Positions 40,866 through 49,117 of a stretch of DNA of 64,000 bases are shown here, piece after piece. The DNA lies in contig NZ_JACIHE010000009.1 in the NCBI RefSeq assembly GCF_014198245.1, forward strand, positions 186,001 to 250,000, written 5' to 3'. The first letter of the stretch is position 1, and each line of letters opens with the position of its first letter. The notes beneath the pieces are model-generated. The model had not been told where the DNA came from. It worked only from the letters and a program-made list of their open reading frames with translations, and did not search any database. The translations under genes and the position numbers were made by a program. Origin of the DNA: Bradyrhizobium sp. cir1 (GTDB lineage: Bacteria > Pseudomonadota > Alphaproteobacteria > Rhizobiales > Xanthobacteraceae).

Positions 40866-41810
40866 CTACGGCGTTGCCTTGCGCGACGAATAGATGACGC
40901 CGCCGCTGGTTTCCACCACCAGGCGTCCGTTCTCGCTCCGGATCTCCTCGATACGGCCGAGGCCGGGCACCTGCTGTCCCAGCACGGCCTCGACGACGCC
41001 GTTCGGACTTTGCAGGATCGCGATCCCCTCATAGGCCTGGCGCACCGACCAGCCCTTGACCACCTTTCGCGGCGCCGCCGTGCGTTCGGACGCAGGCACC
41101 GATCCCGTGAATTCCGGCGTGGCGACCGAGGCCATCATCGGCATCGTCTGCGAGGGCGGCTGCGAAGCGACGGTCGCCGGCGCCGGAGCCTGGGCTTGCG
41201 CCTGCGCGAGCTTGTCGAGCTTCACGGTGGAGGACGAGCTCACCCGTTCGATGCGGTCGAGGTTCTCGGCGAACCGGCCGAAGCGGTCATTGGTTGCCTT
41301 GCTGGATTGATCGACTGCGGTCCGCAGGCCGTCGAGATTTTCGGATACGCCCGACACCTGCTTGCGCAGCTGGGCGACCGTCTCGCGCAGATTCCTGATC
41401 TCGACATTGGCCGCGACATTGTTCTGGGCGGGCTGCGTGGTGAGATAGGCGATCACGCCGGTGCAGGCGCAGACCACCAGGATGGCGGCGACCGCCAATG
41501 TCGCAAGCGGCACGACCCAGGTCGGACGGGGCGGCGGCGGCTTGGCCACGATCACGGCCGGCTTGATCACGGCCGGCGCCGGCTTGGGTATTGCCATCTT
41601 GTCGAGGCGCGCCTTGGCGCGAATGCGCTTCAGTCCCTCGAGCGCCTCTTTCGCCAGAGTTTCGTCGTTCGCCGCAGCCGACATGCGCTTTGGACTTGCT
41701 GCGGGCTTGGCTGCTTGCGTCGGGTTTGGATTGCGGGCTTCCGGAGCCGGCTTCGCCGCCGCGGCAACATCGGCGGTTGCACCAGGACGAGCTTGTCCAT
41801 CGGACGACAT
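40866..41810 (-). CDS. Uncharacterised single-pass membrane protein with coiled coil
   Basis: I do not recognise the family. The 314-residue protein has an Ala/Pro/Lys-rich cytoplasmic N-terminus (about 1-95, including KPPPPRP), one strong transmembrane helix (about 97-124), a predicted coiled coil (about 134-200, VEIRNLRETVAQLRKQVSG), an Ala/Gln/Pro-rich linker, and a C-terminal domain (about 248-314). That domain reads WSVRQAYEGIAILQ, then VVEAVLGQQVPGLGRIEEI and GRLVVETSGGVIYSSR, recalling the small beta-domain of PilP-like and secretion-linked periplasmic proteins. Convergent with the MarR gene (17 bases). Possibly an envelope protein; function unknown. Confidence 0.8.
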   Translation of the reverse strand: MSSDGQARPGATADVAAAAKPAPEARNPNPTQAAKPAASPKRMSAAANDETLAKEALEGLKRIRAKARLDKMAIPKPAPAVIKPAVIVAKPPPPRPTWVVPLATLAVAAILVVCACTGVIAYLTTQPAQNNVAANVEIRNLRETVAQLRKQVSGVSENLDGLRTAVDQSSKATNDRFGRFAENLDRIERVSSSSTVKLDKLAQAQAQAPAPATVASQPPSQTMPMMASVATPEFTGSVPASERTAAPRKVVKGWSVRQAYEGIAILQSPNGVVEAVLGQQVPGLGRIEEIRSENGRLVVETSGGVIYSSRKATP

Positions 41811-42633
41811 GTGAAAATGCTCCGTTCGCTTCGATCTATCGAACGACGAATTTATTTGTCGAAGCTTGCCTGAAACGTGCGCATCGAAAACTTTTCATCG
41901 CGCGCGAAGCGACGTCGAATGAGTCAAAAGCGTCACGCACGCGGCAAGAGTGCGACTCGAAAGACACACACTCGCCAAGATTTCGCCAAGCTGGAGTCAC
42001 TGCGCCACATATGAGTCGAATTGTCGCATGTGGAAATCCGGTGGATAGAGTCAATCCGGGATTGAAAACCCCTTCAAGTGCGTGACCCGCAGCACTACCC
42101 AAAATAGCTATGATTATACGGGGATGCGGAACTATAGACCCGACACGCTGCAAAACTAGTTCGGAATCTGAATCAACTGATGCGATCGGATATATCAAGA
42201 AACAACTCGCAACAAACCAACAGCATCAAACACGCATAGCAACCGCTTTGTTAGGCGCGCTTGATCGGAAATCGGCAATTGTTACGGTCCTACTCAAGTG
42301 ATTCTCGCCAGTTGGCGAGGAGATCGGCAAAGTTCAGTAGCGTTCGGACGCAATAGGCAACTTGGCGCAACTGTTCTAGGTCGCTGTCTCAATCCGCCCC
42401 GCGAGGTGATCCGTAAGACACCCGCCGGGCCTCACGCAGTAAGCGTTCAGTATCGAGTTGAAGTAACAGGCCGGCGGAAAACGCAGGCACTGAATGCGTA
42501 GGGCTGCCCGCGAATATCGAAACCATAACAACGGTTCGCGGGATGGAAATATCGTCAAACAGCATGGTCGCCGAGCCGGTGCATCACAACCACCAGCCGG
42601 CCGCGACAAGTGCGAAACAGGGGCGAAAGACTG
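41811..42633. other. AT-rich regulatory region upstream of lafR
   Basis: About 820 bases without a credible gene, with clearly lower GC than the flanks, especially 42090-42300. It contains a CCACAT-N17-ATGTGG dyad (42005-42033) and the CCCGCGAA/TTCGCGGG dyad at 42507-42542. The left end is the promoter of the membrane protein (minus) and the right part that of lafR (plus). An unusually long leader fits a master regulator that integrates several signals. Confidence 0.45.
42507..42542. promoter_or_regulatory. Dyad about 95 bases upstream of lafR, candidate regulator site
   Basis: CCCGCGAA (42507-42514) and TTCGCGGG (42535-42542) are perfect 8-bp arms around 20 bases that include GAAACCATAAC. 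On the minus strand this reads GTTATGGTTTC, one mismatch from the TTATGGTTA repeats upstream of the first flagellin gene, so the same protein might bind both places. Confidence 0.4.
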
Positions 42634-43404
42634 ATGTATATTATCGTTGATGATCGCGAGAGCGTCACGAACAGCTACGTTGGAGGGCTCGTTCGCGAAG
42701 GCGTATCGTCGATCGGCTTCTCCTCCGGAGAATTCTGGGACTGGCTGCAATCTGTGAGTGAATCGGACCTGGCAGCGGTCGACGCCTTCCTCCTCGGGGA
42801 TTGCGATGCCCGCGGAAGCCTGCCGCGGGCGATGCGCAAGCGCTCCTCGGCTCCCATCATCGCCATGAGCGGCCAGAAGATGCTCAAGAACACGCTGGAG
42901 CTGTTCGAATCGGGTGTCGACGACGTCGTGCACGTGCCGATTCATCTCCGCGAGATCCTCGCCCGAACGGCCGCAATCGCGCGCCGCCGGGTGGGTGAGT
43001 TGCCGAGGCCCTGCGAGACCAGGATCCAGGTCTTCTTCAACGGGCGTGACCCCGAGATCGCGGGCCACGCCCTCACCCTGCCCCGCCGCGAACTGCGCAT
43101 TCTCGAATATATGGTCAGCAACCACGGCAAGTGGATCACCAAGACGCAGATCTTCAACGCGGTGTACGGCATCTTCGAGTCCACCTTCGACGAGAGCGTG
43201 ATCGAGAGCCACGTCAGCAAGCTGCGCAAGAAACTCCGCGATCGCCTCGGCTTCGATGCGATCGTGGCCCGGCGCTACGTCGGATACCGCCTCAACATCC
43301 CGGCCGGCGAGAGCCTCGAAGAGCCGATGCAGGAGCTCGACGAGGTCGGCATTCTCCTCAACAGGGCGCTTGCCGCCCCGGCGGCGTATCCGGCCGGAAA
43401 CTGA
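42634..43404 (+). CDS. lafR: Lateral-flagellar master regulator, OmpR-type orphan response regulator (LafR/FtcR/Rem)
   Basis: 256-residue protein: a divergent receiver domain (about 1-115, opening MYIIVDDRES, acidic candidates in AAVDAFLLGDCDARG) and an OmpR-type winged helix (about 145-230: LPRRELRILEYMVSN, ESVIESHVSKLRKKLRDRLG, ARRYVGYRL). Homologues FtcR (Brucella) and Rem (Sinorhizobium) are flagellar master regulators, and in B. diazoefficiens LafR activates the lateral-flagellar genes and is reported not to need phosphorylation. No histidine kinase gene is nearby. It is the only plus-strand gene of the cluster and faces the whole minus-strand flagellar array. Start chosen at 42634; the ribosome-binding site (GGGGCGAAAGACTG) is modest. 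Confidence 0.9.
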   Translation: MYIIVDDRESVTNSYVGGLVREGVSSIGFSSGEFWDWLQSVSESDLAAVDAFLLGDCDARGSLPRAMRKRSSAPIIAMSGQKMLKNTLELFESGVDDVVHVPIHLREILARTAAIARRRVGELPRPCETRIQVFFNGRDPEIAGHALTLPRRELRILEYMVSNHGKWITKTQIFNAVYGIFESTFDESVIESHVSKLRKKLRDRLGFDAIVARRYVGYRLNIPAGESLEEPMQELDEVGILLNRALAAPAAYPAGN

Positions 43405-43431
43405 CGCGGCACGGCGCCGCCACGAAACCGA

Positions 43432-43468
43432 CAACGGCCTCCGCGGAGCATCTTCGCGGAGGCCGTTG
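43432..43468 (+). terminator. Strong hairpin between lafR and the end of the flagellar array
   Basis: CAACGGCCTCCGCG (43432-43445) and CGCGGAGGCCGTTG (43455-43468) pair perfectly over 14 bases with a 9-base loop. It lies 27 bases after the lafR stop and can fold from either strand, so it may end both lafR and the long minus-strand operon. No long T-run follows. Confidence 0.75.
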
Positions 43469-43613
43469 CACTTTCAGGAGCCGAGAGCGCGGAACACAGG
43501 CCTTGCACCGCGGGCGGAGCCGCAACAGGGCGCGACGAGACGAGAATGGCGCCTCAGGAGCTCATTCGGACGTGATCCTTCCGGAAAGCCACGTCACGCC
43601 TGTCCGGTGAAGC

Positions 43614-44072
43614 CTACGGCTTCGACTGGAATTCTTCCTTGGAGACGTAGTTGAAGTCCTCGACCAGGACGTCCTGGACGACGTCGGCCTGCATCCGCTC
43701 GTTGACGCGCTGCTTGATGGCCGTCGTGAGGATCGAGAGATCGTAGCGGGCGAGCTTCCTGAAATCGAGGCGGTCGTCGGCATAGATCCTGCGGAACGCC
43801 TCGTCGACGACGAACGGCTCCGGCGGAACATTGAGCTGGTGCATGGTCCGCGCCTCCACGGTGTAGACGAAGCGCGCGACGATATAGCCCTGCACATTGC
43901 CGTTCTCGACCATGGGCACGCTCAGCGCCCGCGTCTTCTGGTATTGCAGCCCGTCGAGATAGGCGTCCTTGGCCGGCAAAAGGCTGCCGTTTTCCTTCCA
44001 ATAGGCCACGGCGTAGCTCGTGCCCGCCGTGAGGATGCAGACCCAGAGCCCGGCGAGCACGAGTCTGATCAT
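43614..44072 (-). CDS. Uncharacterised flagellar-cluster protein, weakly FliL-like
   Basis: 152-residue exported or membrane-anchored protein: one N-terminal hydrophobic helix (MIRLVLAGLWVCILTAGTSYAVAYW), then a soluble domain with no further membrane segment. The C-terminal half (DLSILTTAIKQRVNERMQADVVQDVLVEDFNYV) has the rhythm of FliL periplasmic domains, but the true fliL is at the other end of the window, so a separate role is likely. It is the last gene of the flagellar array and overlaps the preceding gene by 4 bases, which suggests coupled expression. Confidence 0.7.
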   Translation of the reverse strand: MIRLVLAGLWVCILTAGTSYAVAYWKENGSLLPAKDAYLDGLQYQKTRALSVPMVENGNVQGYIVARFVYTVEARTMHQLNVPPEPFVVDEAFRRIYADDRLDFRKLARYDLSILTTAIKQRVNERMQADVVQDVLVEDFNYVSKEEFQSKP

Positions 44073-44581
44073 TTTCCGTCCTGCGTTGCGCGACCGGTAT
44101 AGGTCCCGTCCGACTCGGCGTCCTTGATCGCCTTGACGATGATCGACGCAACCTCGCGCACCGCGTCGTAATGCATCTCGAGGATGGACCGGTTACGCTC
44201 GAGCTTCTCGCGCAGGCGCTGGATCTCCTCGGTGACCTCGACCTCGCTGCCGAGATGCATCCGTGCCCGCATCAGGCGGACGAACTCCAGCATGCTCCGG
44301 CTCTTGCGGGCGCTGAAGTCGTCGAAATCGATCTTCTTGCCCGTCGTGAGCGCGACCGTCTCCTCCTCGACGATATTTTCCAGCCGGCGGATCGCCGCCA
44401 GCAGGCCGCGCACCTCGTCCGATCTCACTGCATCAGCGCCGTCGATCACTGCCTCGCCGCCGACATTGGGCAGCAGCACGGGCAACAGCGCATCGGGAGA
44501 TGCTGCAGCAATCGTCATCGCCTCGGTGTCCACGACCGGCGGCTCCATCACCAGGGCTGCCGCGCCTTCTTGTGCCTGCAT
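44069..44581 (-). CDS. Uncharacterised flagellar protein, possibly a FlgN-type chaperone
   Basis: 170-residue soluble protein, mostly helical after a flexible first 55 residues. The helical part (VRGLLAAIRRLENIVEEETVALTTGKKIDFDDFSARKSRSM, described by its start, LENIVEEETVAL, and the following FSARKSRSMLEF) has the FlgN/FlgK-L chaperone pattern of a long helix, a conserved K-R rich turn and a second helix (REKLERNRSILEMHYDAVREV). FlgN would bind FlgK and FlgL, which are encoded in the same array. The ATG at 44581 has GAGGGG about 10 bases upstream; a TTG at 44599 is the alternative. Confidence 0.6.
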   Translation of the reverse strand: MQAQEGAAALVMEPPVVDTEAMTIAAASPDALLPVLLPNVGGEAVIDGADAVRSDEVRGLLAAIRRLENIVEEETVALTTGKKIDFDDFSARKSRSMLEFVRLMRARMHLGSEVEVTEEIQRLREKLERNRSILEMHYDAVREVASIIVKAIKDAESDGTYTGRATQDGK

Positions 44582-44622
44582 AGGAAATTCACCCCTCAAC
44601 TTCTGTCACCCGTTCCGGATCA

Positions 44623-45099
44623 TCATCCGGCCTTCCCTGTTACGTCCGGTCCCGCCGAATTCGCTGCGGCGAGTTGCCTCGCAATGCCAATGCCCTTGCC
44701 CTTCGCGAGCTGGTTGCCGAGTTGTTCCGCCAGCATCGACTTCCAGACGCTGCCCGCGGTCCCCTTGCCGAACAGCTCCTCGGATTCCTTCGGCAGCATG
44801 GTCTCGACGAAGGTCTGGAGGATGAAGGCTTCGAACTTCCGGTAGACCTCGCCGGACGCCGGCGCCTTGATCACCTGCACCGGGGGTCCGTTCACCGCCC
44901 CCGACTGCGCTTCGGCGACCTTCGCCGCGGATTGATCAGCAGCCGCCGCGGCCTTGCCGACCTCGGCGTCCATCGTGGCGGCGAAATCGGCGTTCGACGA
45001 TTTCAGCGCGTCGAGCTTCGCGGTCGCCGCGCGCTGCGTCACGGGATCGGCGGCCTCGAGAACATCGAGGACGAGGTCGGGTGTCGCAGTCACGATCAT
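44623..45099 (-). CDS. Rod-binding (FlgJ N-terminal-like) flagellar protein
   Basis: 158-residue protein whose central part (YRKFEAFILQTFVETMLPKE, then GSVWKSMLAEQLGNQLAKGKGIGIARQL) is the rod-binding domain found in the N-terminus of FlgJ. It lacks the muramidase half, as usual in alphaproteobacteria, where a separate lytic transglycosylase cuts the wall; one is encoded at 53823-54404. The N-terminal 60 residues are Ala-rich and probably flexible. Start at 45099, overlapping the preceding stop (ATGA). Confidence 0.82.
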   Translation of the reverse strand: MIVTATPDLVLDVLEAADPVTQRAATAKLDALKSSNADFAATMDAEVGKAAAAADQSAAKVAEAQSGAVNGPPVQVIKAPASGEVYRKFEAFILQTFVETMLPKESEELFGKGTAGSVWKSMLAEQLGNQLAKGKGIGIARQLAAANSAGPDVTGKAG

Positions 45100-45515
45100 G
45101 TCTTGTTCCGGCTGGCTGGCGGTGGCATCCACGCGCGCACGGTAAGGCTTGTTCCCGTCATCTCCTCGAGCGAGCGCTTTTCGGCGTCGCGAAGCTTCTC
45201 CGCGAGCGCCGCCTTGGCAACTTCCTCGAGCTGTTTCACGCGGCGGGTCTCCGCGCGAACCTGGTCGAGCTGCCGCGAGGCTTGCTCCTTCACGGCGCGC
45301 GCGCCGACGCTTGTCCTGTTGAGCCGCCGTGCGATCGAATCGCTCGACGATCCCGCCGGCGGCTTCCCCTCGTTCAGCGCGCCGACCAGCCATTCCTGCT
45401 CGTCCTGCAAGCTGCGCTCCTGCTGCCGCAGGTGCGCGAGCTGCCATTCGGACAGCCGCAGCTGGAGCTTTACCAGCGAGACCATCCGACCGAGCTTGTC
45501 CGCGCGCGACTTCAT
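45096..45515 (-). CDS. Small coiled-coil flagellar export protein, FliJ-like
   Basis: 139-residue, charge-rich, nearly all-helical protein without a signal peptide. It has two coiled-coil stretches (about 10-48 and 70-118: VKLQLRLSEWQLAHLRQQERSLQDEQ and VKEQASRQLDQVRAETRRVKQLEE, cited by their starts) like FliJ, the export-apparatus stalk protein that recycles chaperones. Sequence resemblance is weak, as is typical of FliJ. It lies 6 bases after fliR and overlaps the rod-binding protein gene. Confidence 0.6.
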   Translation of the reverse strand: MKSRADKLGRMVSLVKLQLRLSEWQLAHLRQQERSLQDEQEWLVGALNEGKPPAGSSSDSIARRLNRTSVGARAVKEQASRQLDQVRAETRRVKQLEEVAKAALAEKLRDAEKRSLEEMTGTSLTVRAWMPPPASRNKT

Positions 45516-45521
45516 GATCTG

Positions 45522-46274
45522 TCACTCCGCCAGCCACGAGGAGACGCCGAGGATGAACTGCGTCAAGAGCTCGTCGCTGGTGAGGTAGAGCAGCAGGAAA
45601 CCGCCGAACAGCACGAAGGGCACCGAGATGAAATAGACCGGGATCGCCGGCGTCAGCTTGTTGATCAGCCCGACCGCGAAATTGACTATGACGGAATAGA
45701 CGATGAACGGGCTGGCGATCCGCAGCGTCAGCACGAACGCCTCCGACAGGCGGCCCACGAGCTGGTCGAGCGCCATGCTGCCGCCGATCCGGCTGCCGGG
45801 ATGCCAGACGTCATAGGAGTTCATCAGCCCGCGCAGCACCTGCCAGTGCTGGTCGGTCACGAAGAACAGCGTGGTGACCGACGCCATGATCAGCGGCACG
45901 AGGGCCGGTGCCGGATCGGTATCTGCGACAGGCGTTCCCGGGATGTTGCTCAGCCCGATCGCGCTCGCCATCACGGTTGCCATGGTCTGGAGCGCGAGGA
46001 AGAACACGCGCCCGCCGAGGCCGATGACGCTGCCGACCAGGACCTCCGAGCCGATCAGGAGCGCGAGCGACAGCGGCGCCGCGTTGTCCGTCAGAGGTTT
46101 CAGCACCGCGATCAGGATCGGCGTCAGCGCGAACGTCGTGACCAGCGCGATGAACAGGCGGACCTGGGCCGGGACGTTGACGCTGGAATAGCCGGGCACG
46201 AACATCAGGCAGGCGCCGATGCGGCAGAACACGATGAACGTTACCAGCACGCTGTCGGCGAGGCTGCTGATCAC
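45522..46274 (-). CDS. fliR: Flagellar export gate protein FliR
   Basis: 250-residue inner-membrane component of the type III flagellar export gate, with about six hydrophobic segments. FliR hallmarks: FIVFCRIGACLMFVPGYSSVNVPAQVRLFIALVTTFAL at the N-terminus (first part FIVFCRIGACLMFVPGYSS), VLVGSVIGLGGRVFFLALQ, and the loop ASPFIVYSVIVNFAVGLINKLTPAIPVYFIS near residues 185-215. It overlaps flhA by 4 bases, so the pair is translationally coupled. FlhB is not in the window. Confidence 0.93.
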   Translation of the reverse strand: MISSLADSVLVTFIVFCRIGACLMFVPGYSSVNVPAQVRLFIALVTTFALTPILIAVLKPLTDNAAPLSLALLIGSEVLVGSVIGLGGRVFFLALQTMATVMASAIGLSNIPGTPVADTDPAPALVPLIMASVTTLFFVTDQHWQVLRGLMNSYDVWHPGSRIGGSMALDQLVGRLSEAFVLTLRIASPFIVYSVIVNFAVGLINKLTPAIPVYFISVPFVLFGGFLLLYLTSDELLTQFILGVSSWLAE

Positions 46275-48352
46275 GATATGGCTCCGAGCGCACGGATCTC
46301 GGCGCTGCGCGCCACTTCGACATGCGACAGGATCGGCAGCGTCGGGAACACCCGTTCCAGGATCATCCTGACATAGGGACGGGCTTCGGGGGTCACCGCC
46401 AGCACCACGCTGGTGCCGTTCTCGGTGAACTTGCGGATCGCGGCGCTGGCTTCCGTGGCGAACTGCTCGATGAGGCGCGGATCGGCATCGAATTCGACGA
46501 CGTCACCCTTGGCATCGCGCTTCAGGCTCTGGTGGAAGGCGAGATCCCAGCGATTGCCGAGGCGGACCACGTTGAGCACGCCGTTGTCGGAGAGGTCGCC
46601 GCAGATCTGCTGGGCAAGGCGCGTGCGCACATGCTCTGCGACCTGCTCGGAGCGCCGCACATGGGGCGCGATCTCGGCGATCGCCTCGAGGATCAGATGC
46701 AGGTTGCGGATCGACACGCGCTCGGCCAGCAGGATCTTCAGGATCGCCAGCAGGCCGGAATAGGAGATCTGCGACGGGCAGAGATCCTCGACCAGGCGCT
46801 TGTATTCGGGATCGAGCCGGTCGAGCAGCGCGCGCATGTCCTTGTAGGACAGGAGTTGGGCGAGGTTCGCCCGGAGCACTTCGCTCAAATGCGTGAGCAG
46901 CACCGACAGATTGTCGACCGGCTTGCAGCCCTGCCGCCTGACCTCGTCGGTGAAGGCTTCCGTCACCCACAGCGCCTTCATGCCGAAGGCGGGTTCGATC
47001 ACCTCCTCGCCGGGCACGTCCGGCTTGCCGTCCTTGTCGACGAGCACCAGCACCTCGCCGAGCCTGAGCTCGCCGTGGGCGACGCGGGTGTCGTGGATGC
47101 GGATCTGGTAGCCCTTGGGATCGATCGACAGATTGTCGGTGAGCTTGATCTCTGGAATCACGAAGCCGTATTGCTTGGCGAACTTCTTGCGGATCTTGGC
47201 GACGCGGTGCGCAAGCTCGGTGCGCGAGCCCAGCAGGTGGACCGAAAGATGGCCGCCGAGCGCCAGCTCGATCTCCGCCGTCCTGAGCGATTCCTTGACC
47301 GATTCCTTGGCCTCGGCCTGGGCGCGCTCGTCGGCCTTGCGCGCATCTTCCTTCTGCTTCAGGGCCGCCTGCCGCTTGGGCAAGGAGTAGCCGACGAAGG
47401 CCATGACGCCGCCGAGCAGCACGAAGGGCGCCATCGGCAGCCCCGGCATCAGCGCGAGCACGAACATCATCAGCGCGGCGGCCGACACCGCGCGGGGATA
47501 GCCGCCGAGCTGCCGGAGCACGGCCTGTTCCGCCGAACCCCTGGTGCCGCCCTTGGAGACCAGCAGGCCCGCGGACAGCGACACGATCAGCGCCGGCATC
47601 TGCGACACCAGACCGTCACCGACGGAGAGCTTGGTGTAGACATCGGCGGCGCGCGACAGCGTGAGGCCGTGATGGGTAACGCCGATCACGATACCGCCGA
47701 AGATGTTGATCGCGGTGATGATCAGGCCGGCGATGGCGTCGCCGCGGACGAATTTCGAAGCACCGTCCATGGCGCCGAAGAACGCGCTTTCCTCTTCGAG
47801 CTCGCGGCGGCGGCGCTGGGCCTCCTTGTCGTCGATCAGGCCCGCGGACAGGTCCGCGTCGATCGCCATCTGCTTGCCGGGGATGGCGTCCAGGGTGAAG
47901 CGGGCGCCGACCTCGGCGATACGGGTCGCGCCCTTGGTAATCACGACGAAATTCACCGTGACCAGGATCGCGAAGATGATCAGGCCGATGACGAAGTCGC
48001 CACCCATGACGAACTTCGAGAAGCCGGCGACGACATAGCCGGCGGCCTGCTCGCCCTCCCCGCCGCGCGACAAGATGAGGCGCGTGGTCGCGATGTTGAG
48101 CGCCAGGCGCAGGATCGTCGCGATCAGCAGCACGGTCGGGAACGCCGAGAAATCCAGCGGCCGCTGGATCCACAGCGCGACCATCAGGATCAGCGCCGAC
48201 AGCGCGATCGAGAAAGCGAGGCCGAGATCGATCAGGATCGGCGGAATGGGCAGGAACAGGATCGTGAGCATGGTCACGATGCCGGCCGCAAAAAAGGCGT
48301 CCGCCCCGAATCGGCGCGGGCTGGGCAGGCTAGCAGCTAACGTATCGGCCAT
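46271..48352 (-). CDS. flhA: Flagellar export gate protein FlhA
   Basis: 693-residue FHIPEP-family protein; about eight transmembrane helices in residues 15-320 and a large cytoplasmic domain to the end. The conserved signature region RIAEVGARFTLDAIPGKQMAIDADL is near residue 150, with LIDDKEAQRRRRELEEE following. The C-terminal part includes VLLTHLSEVLRANLAQLLSYKD and VSIRNLHLILEAIAEI. FlhA forms the nonameric ring that docks substrate-chaperone complexes. The frame is intact and full length. The start lies 73 bases after fliQ. Confidence 0.95.
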   Translation of the reverse strand: MADTLAASLPSPRRFGADAFFAAGIVTMLTILFLPIPPILIDLGLAFSIALSALILMVALWIQRPLDFSAFPTVLLIATILRLALNIATTRLILSRGGEGEQAAGYVVAGFSKFVMGGDFVIGLIIFAILVTVNFVVITKGATRIAEVGARFTLDAIPGKQMAIDADLSAGLIDDKEAQRRRRELEEESAFFGAMDGASKFVRGDAIAGLIITAINIFGGIVIGVTHHGLTLSRAADVYTKLSVGDGLVSQMPALIVSLSAGLLVSKGGTRGSAEQAVLRQLGGYPRAVSAAALMMFVLALMPGLPMAPFVLLGGVMAFVGYSLPKRQAALKQKEDARKADERAQAEAKESVKESLRTAEIELALGGHLSVHLLGSRTELAHRVAKIRKKFAKQYGFVIPEIKLTDNLSIDPKGYQIRIHDTRVAHGELRLGEVLVLVDKDGKPDVPGEEVIEPAFGMKALWVTEAFTDEVRRQGCKPVDNLSVLLTHLSEVLRANLAQLLSYKDMRALLDRLDPEYKRLVEDLCPSQISYSGLLAILKILLAERVSIRNLHLILEAIAEIAPHVRRSEQVAEHVRTRLAQQICGDLSDNGVLNVVRLGNRWDLAFHQSLKRDAKGDVVEFDADPRLIEQFATEASAAIRKFTENGTSVVLAVTPEARPYVRMILERVFPTLPILSHVEVARSAEIRALGAIS

Positions 48353-48425
48353 GGGTCACCGGCAGAGGGTCCGCCCCGTAATCTGCCGCGCAAAGCTTAC
48401 GCGAGGGTGGTGGCCAGCTCGCGGC

Positions 48426-48692
48426 TCAGAAGCCCCGCTCGATATGCGAATAGACCATCTCGGTGAAGGTGGAGAGATGGGCGCCGATGAAGGAGCCGGA
48501 GACGGCGACGACCACGAGAATGACGATGATCTTCGGAACGAAGGTCAGCGTCACCTCCTGGATCTGGGTCAGAGCCTGCATCAATGCAATGATGGTGCCG
48601 ACCAGCATCGCTGCGCCGACCGCAGGCCCGGAGGCGACGATGATGGTCCAGATCGCCGCCTGGACGATGTCGAGGGCGTCCCGCTCGTTCAT
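48426..48692 (-). CDS. fliQ: Flagellar export gate protein FliQ
   Basis: 88-residue two-helix membrane protein, the usual size of FliQ. The sequence ALDIVQAAIWTIIVASGPAV, then LVGTIIALMQALTQIQEVTLTFVPKI (the Q-rich loop), is diagnostic. It overlaps the flgD stop by 4 bases. With fliP, fliR and flhA in this window, most of the export gate is present; flhB must be elsewhere. Confidence 0.95.
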   Translation of the reverse strand: MNERDALDIVQAAIWTIIVASGPAVGAAMLVGTIIALMQALTQIQEVTLTFVPKIIVILVVVAVSGSFIGAHLSTFTEMVYSHIERGF

Positions 48693-49102
48693 GACTGGCT
48701 GATCGTGAGGCCGGGCCCGACGGCGACCTTGGTGCCGTTCTCGAGGGTCGCGACGGCGCCGTCGCTGTTGATGGAGACCGACTTGACCTTGCCGGAGAAG
48801 GTCGCGCCGGTCGTGTCGGTGAAGCTCACGGTCTTTCCGATCAGTCCGTCGGCCTGCGACAACGACTGCGAGGACAGCAGCGCATCCAGCTTCGTATTGG
48901 TCTGCATGGCCTGCTCGACCGTCGAAAGCTGGGCGAACTGGCTCATATATTGCGAGGTATCCATCGGATTGGTTGGATCCTGGTTCTTCATCTCGGCGAC
49001 GAGGAGCTGAAGAAAGGTATTGTAGTCGACGGTGTTGCTCGACGTGTTCGTCGTGGTGCTGGTCGACTTGCTGGTGCTGTCGGTCGCGCTGGTGACGTTC
49101 AT
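48689..49102 (-). CDS. flgD: Flagellar hook-capping protein FlgD (short form)
   Basis: 137-residue protein matching the N-terminal half of FlgD: a Ser/Thr-rich start, then VDYNTFLQLLVAEMKNQDPTNPMDTSQYMSQFAQLSTVEQ (recognised by FLQLLVAEMKNQDPTNPMD, the family hallmark) and a DGLIGKTVSF motif that opens the central domain. The C-terminal Tudor/fibronectin part of long FlgD proteins is missing, as is common in alphaproteobacteria. FlgD caps the growing hook. It lies 15 bases after flbT and overlaps fliQ. Confidence 0.93.
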   Translation of the reverse strand: MNVTSATDSTSKSTSTTTNTSSNTVDYNTFLQLLVAEMKNQDPTNPMDTSQYMSQFAQLSTVEQAMQTNTKLDALLSSQSLSQADGLIGKTVSFTDTTGATFSGKVKSVSINSDGAVATLENGTKVAVGPGLTISQS

Positions 49103-49117
49103 ATCGCCTCTCCGCTG

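Noticed and set aside
42110..42501. Short plus-strand frames in the AT-rich region before lafR
   Set aside because: 63 and 67 codons, no ribosome-binding site, no recognisable sequence; the region looks regulatory.
46322..48340. A 672-codon open frame on the plus strand
   Set aside because: Exactly antisense to flhA; rich in Arg, Asp and His and without recognisable domains, the usual artefact of high-GC coding DNA.
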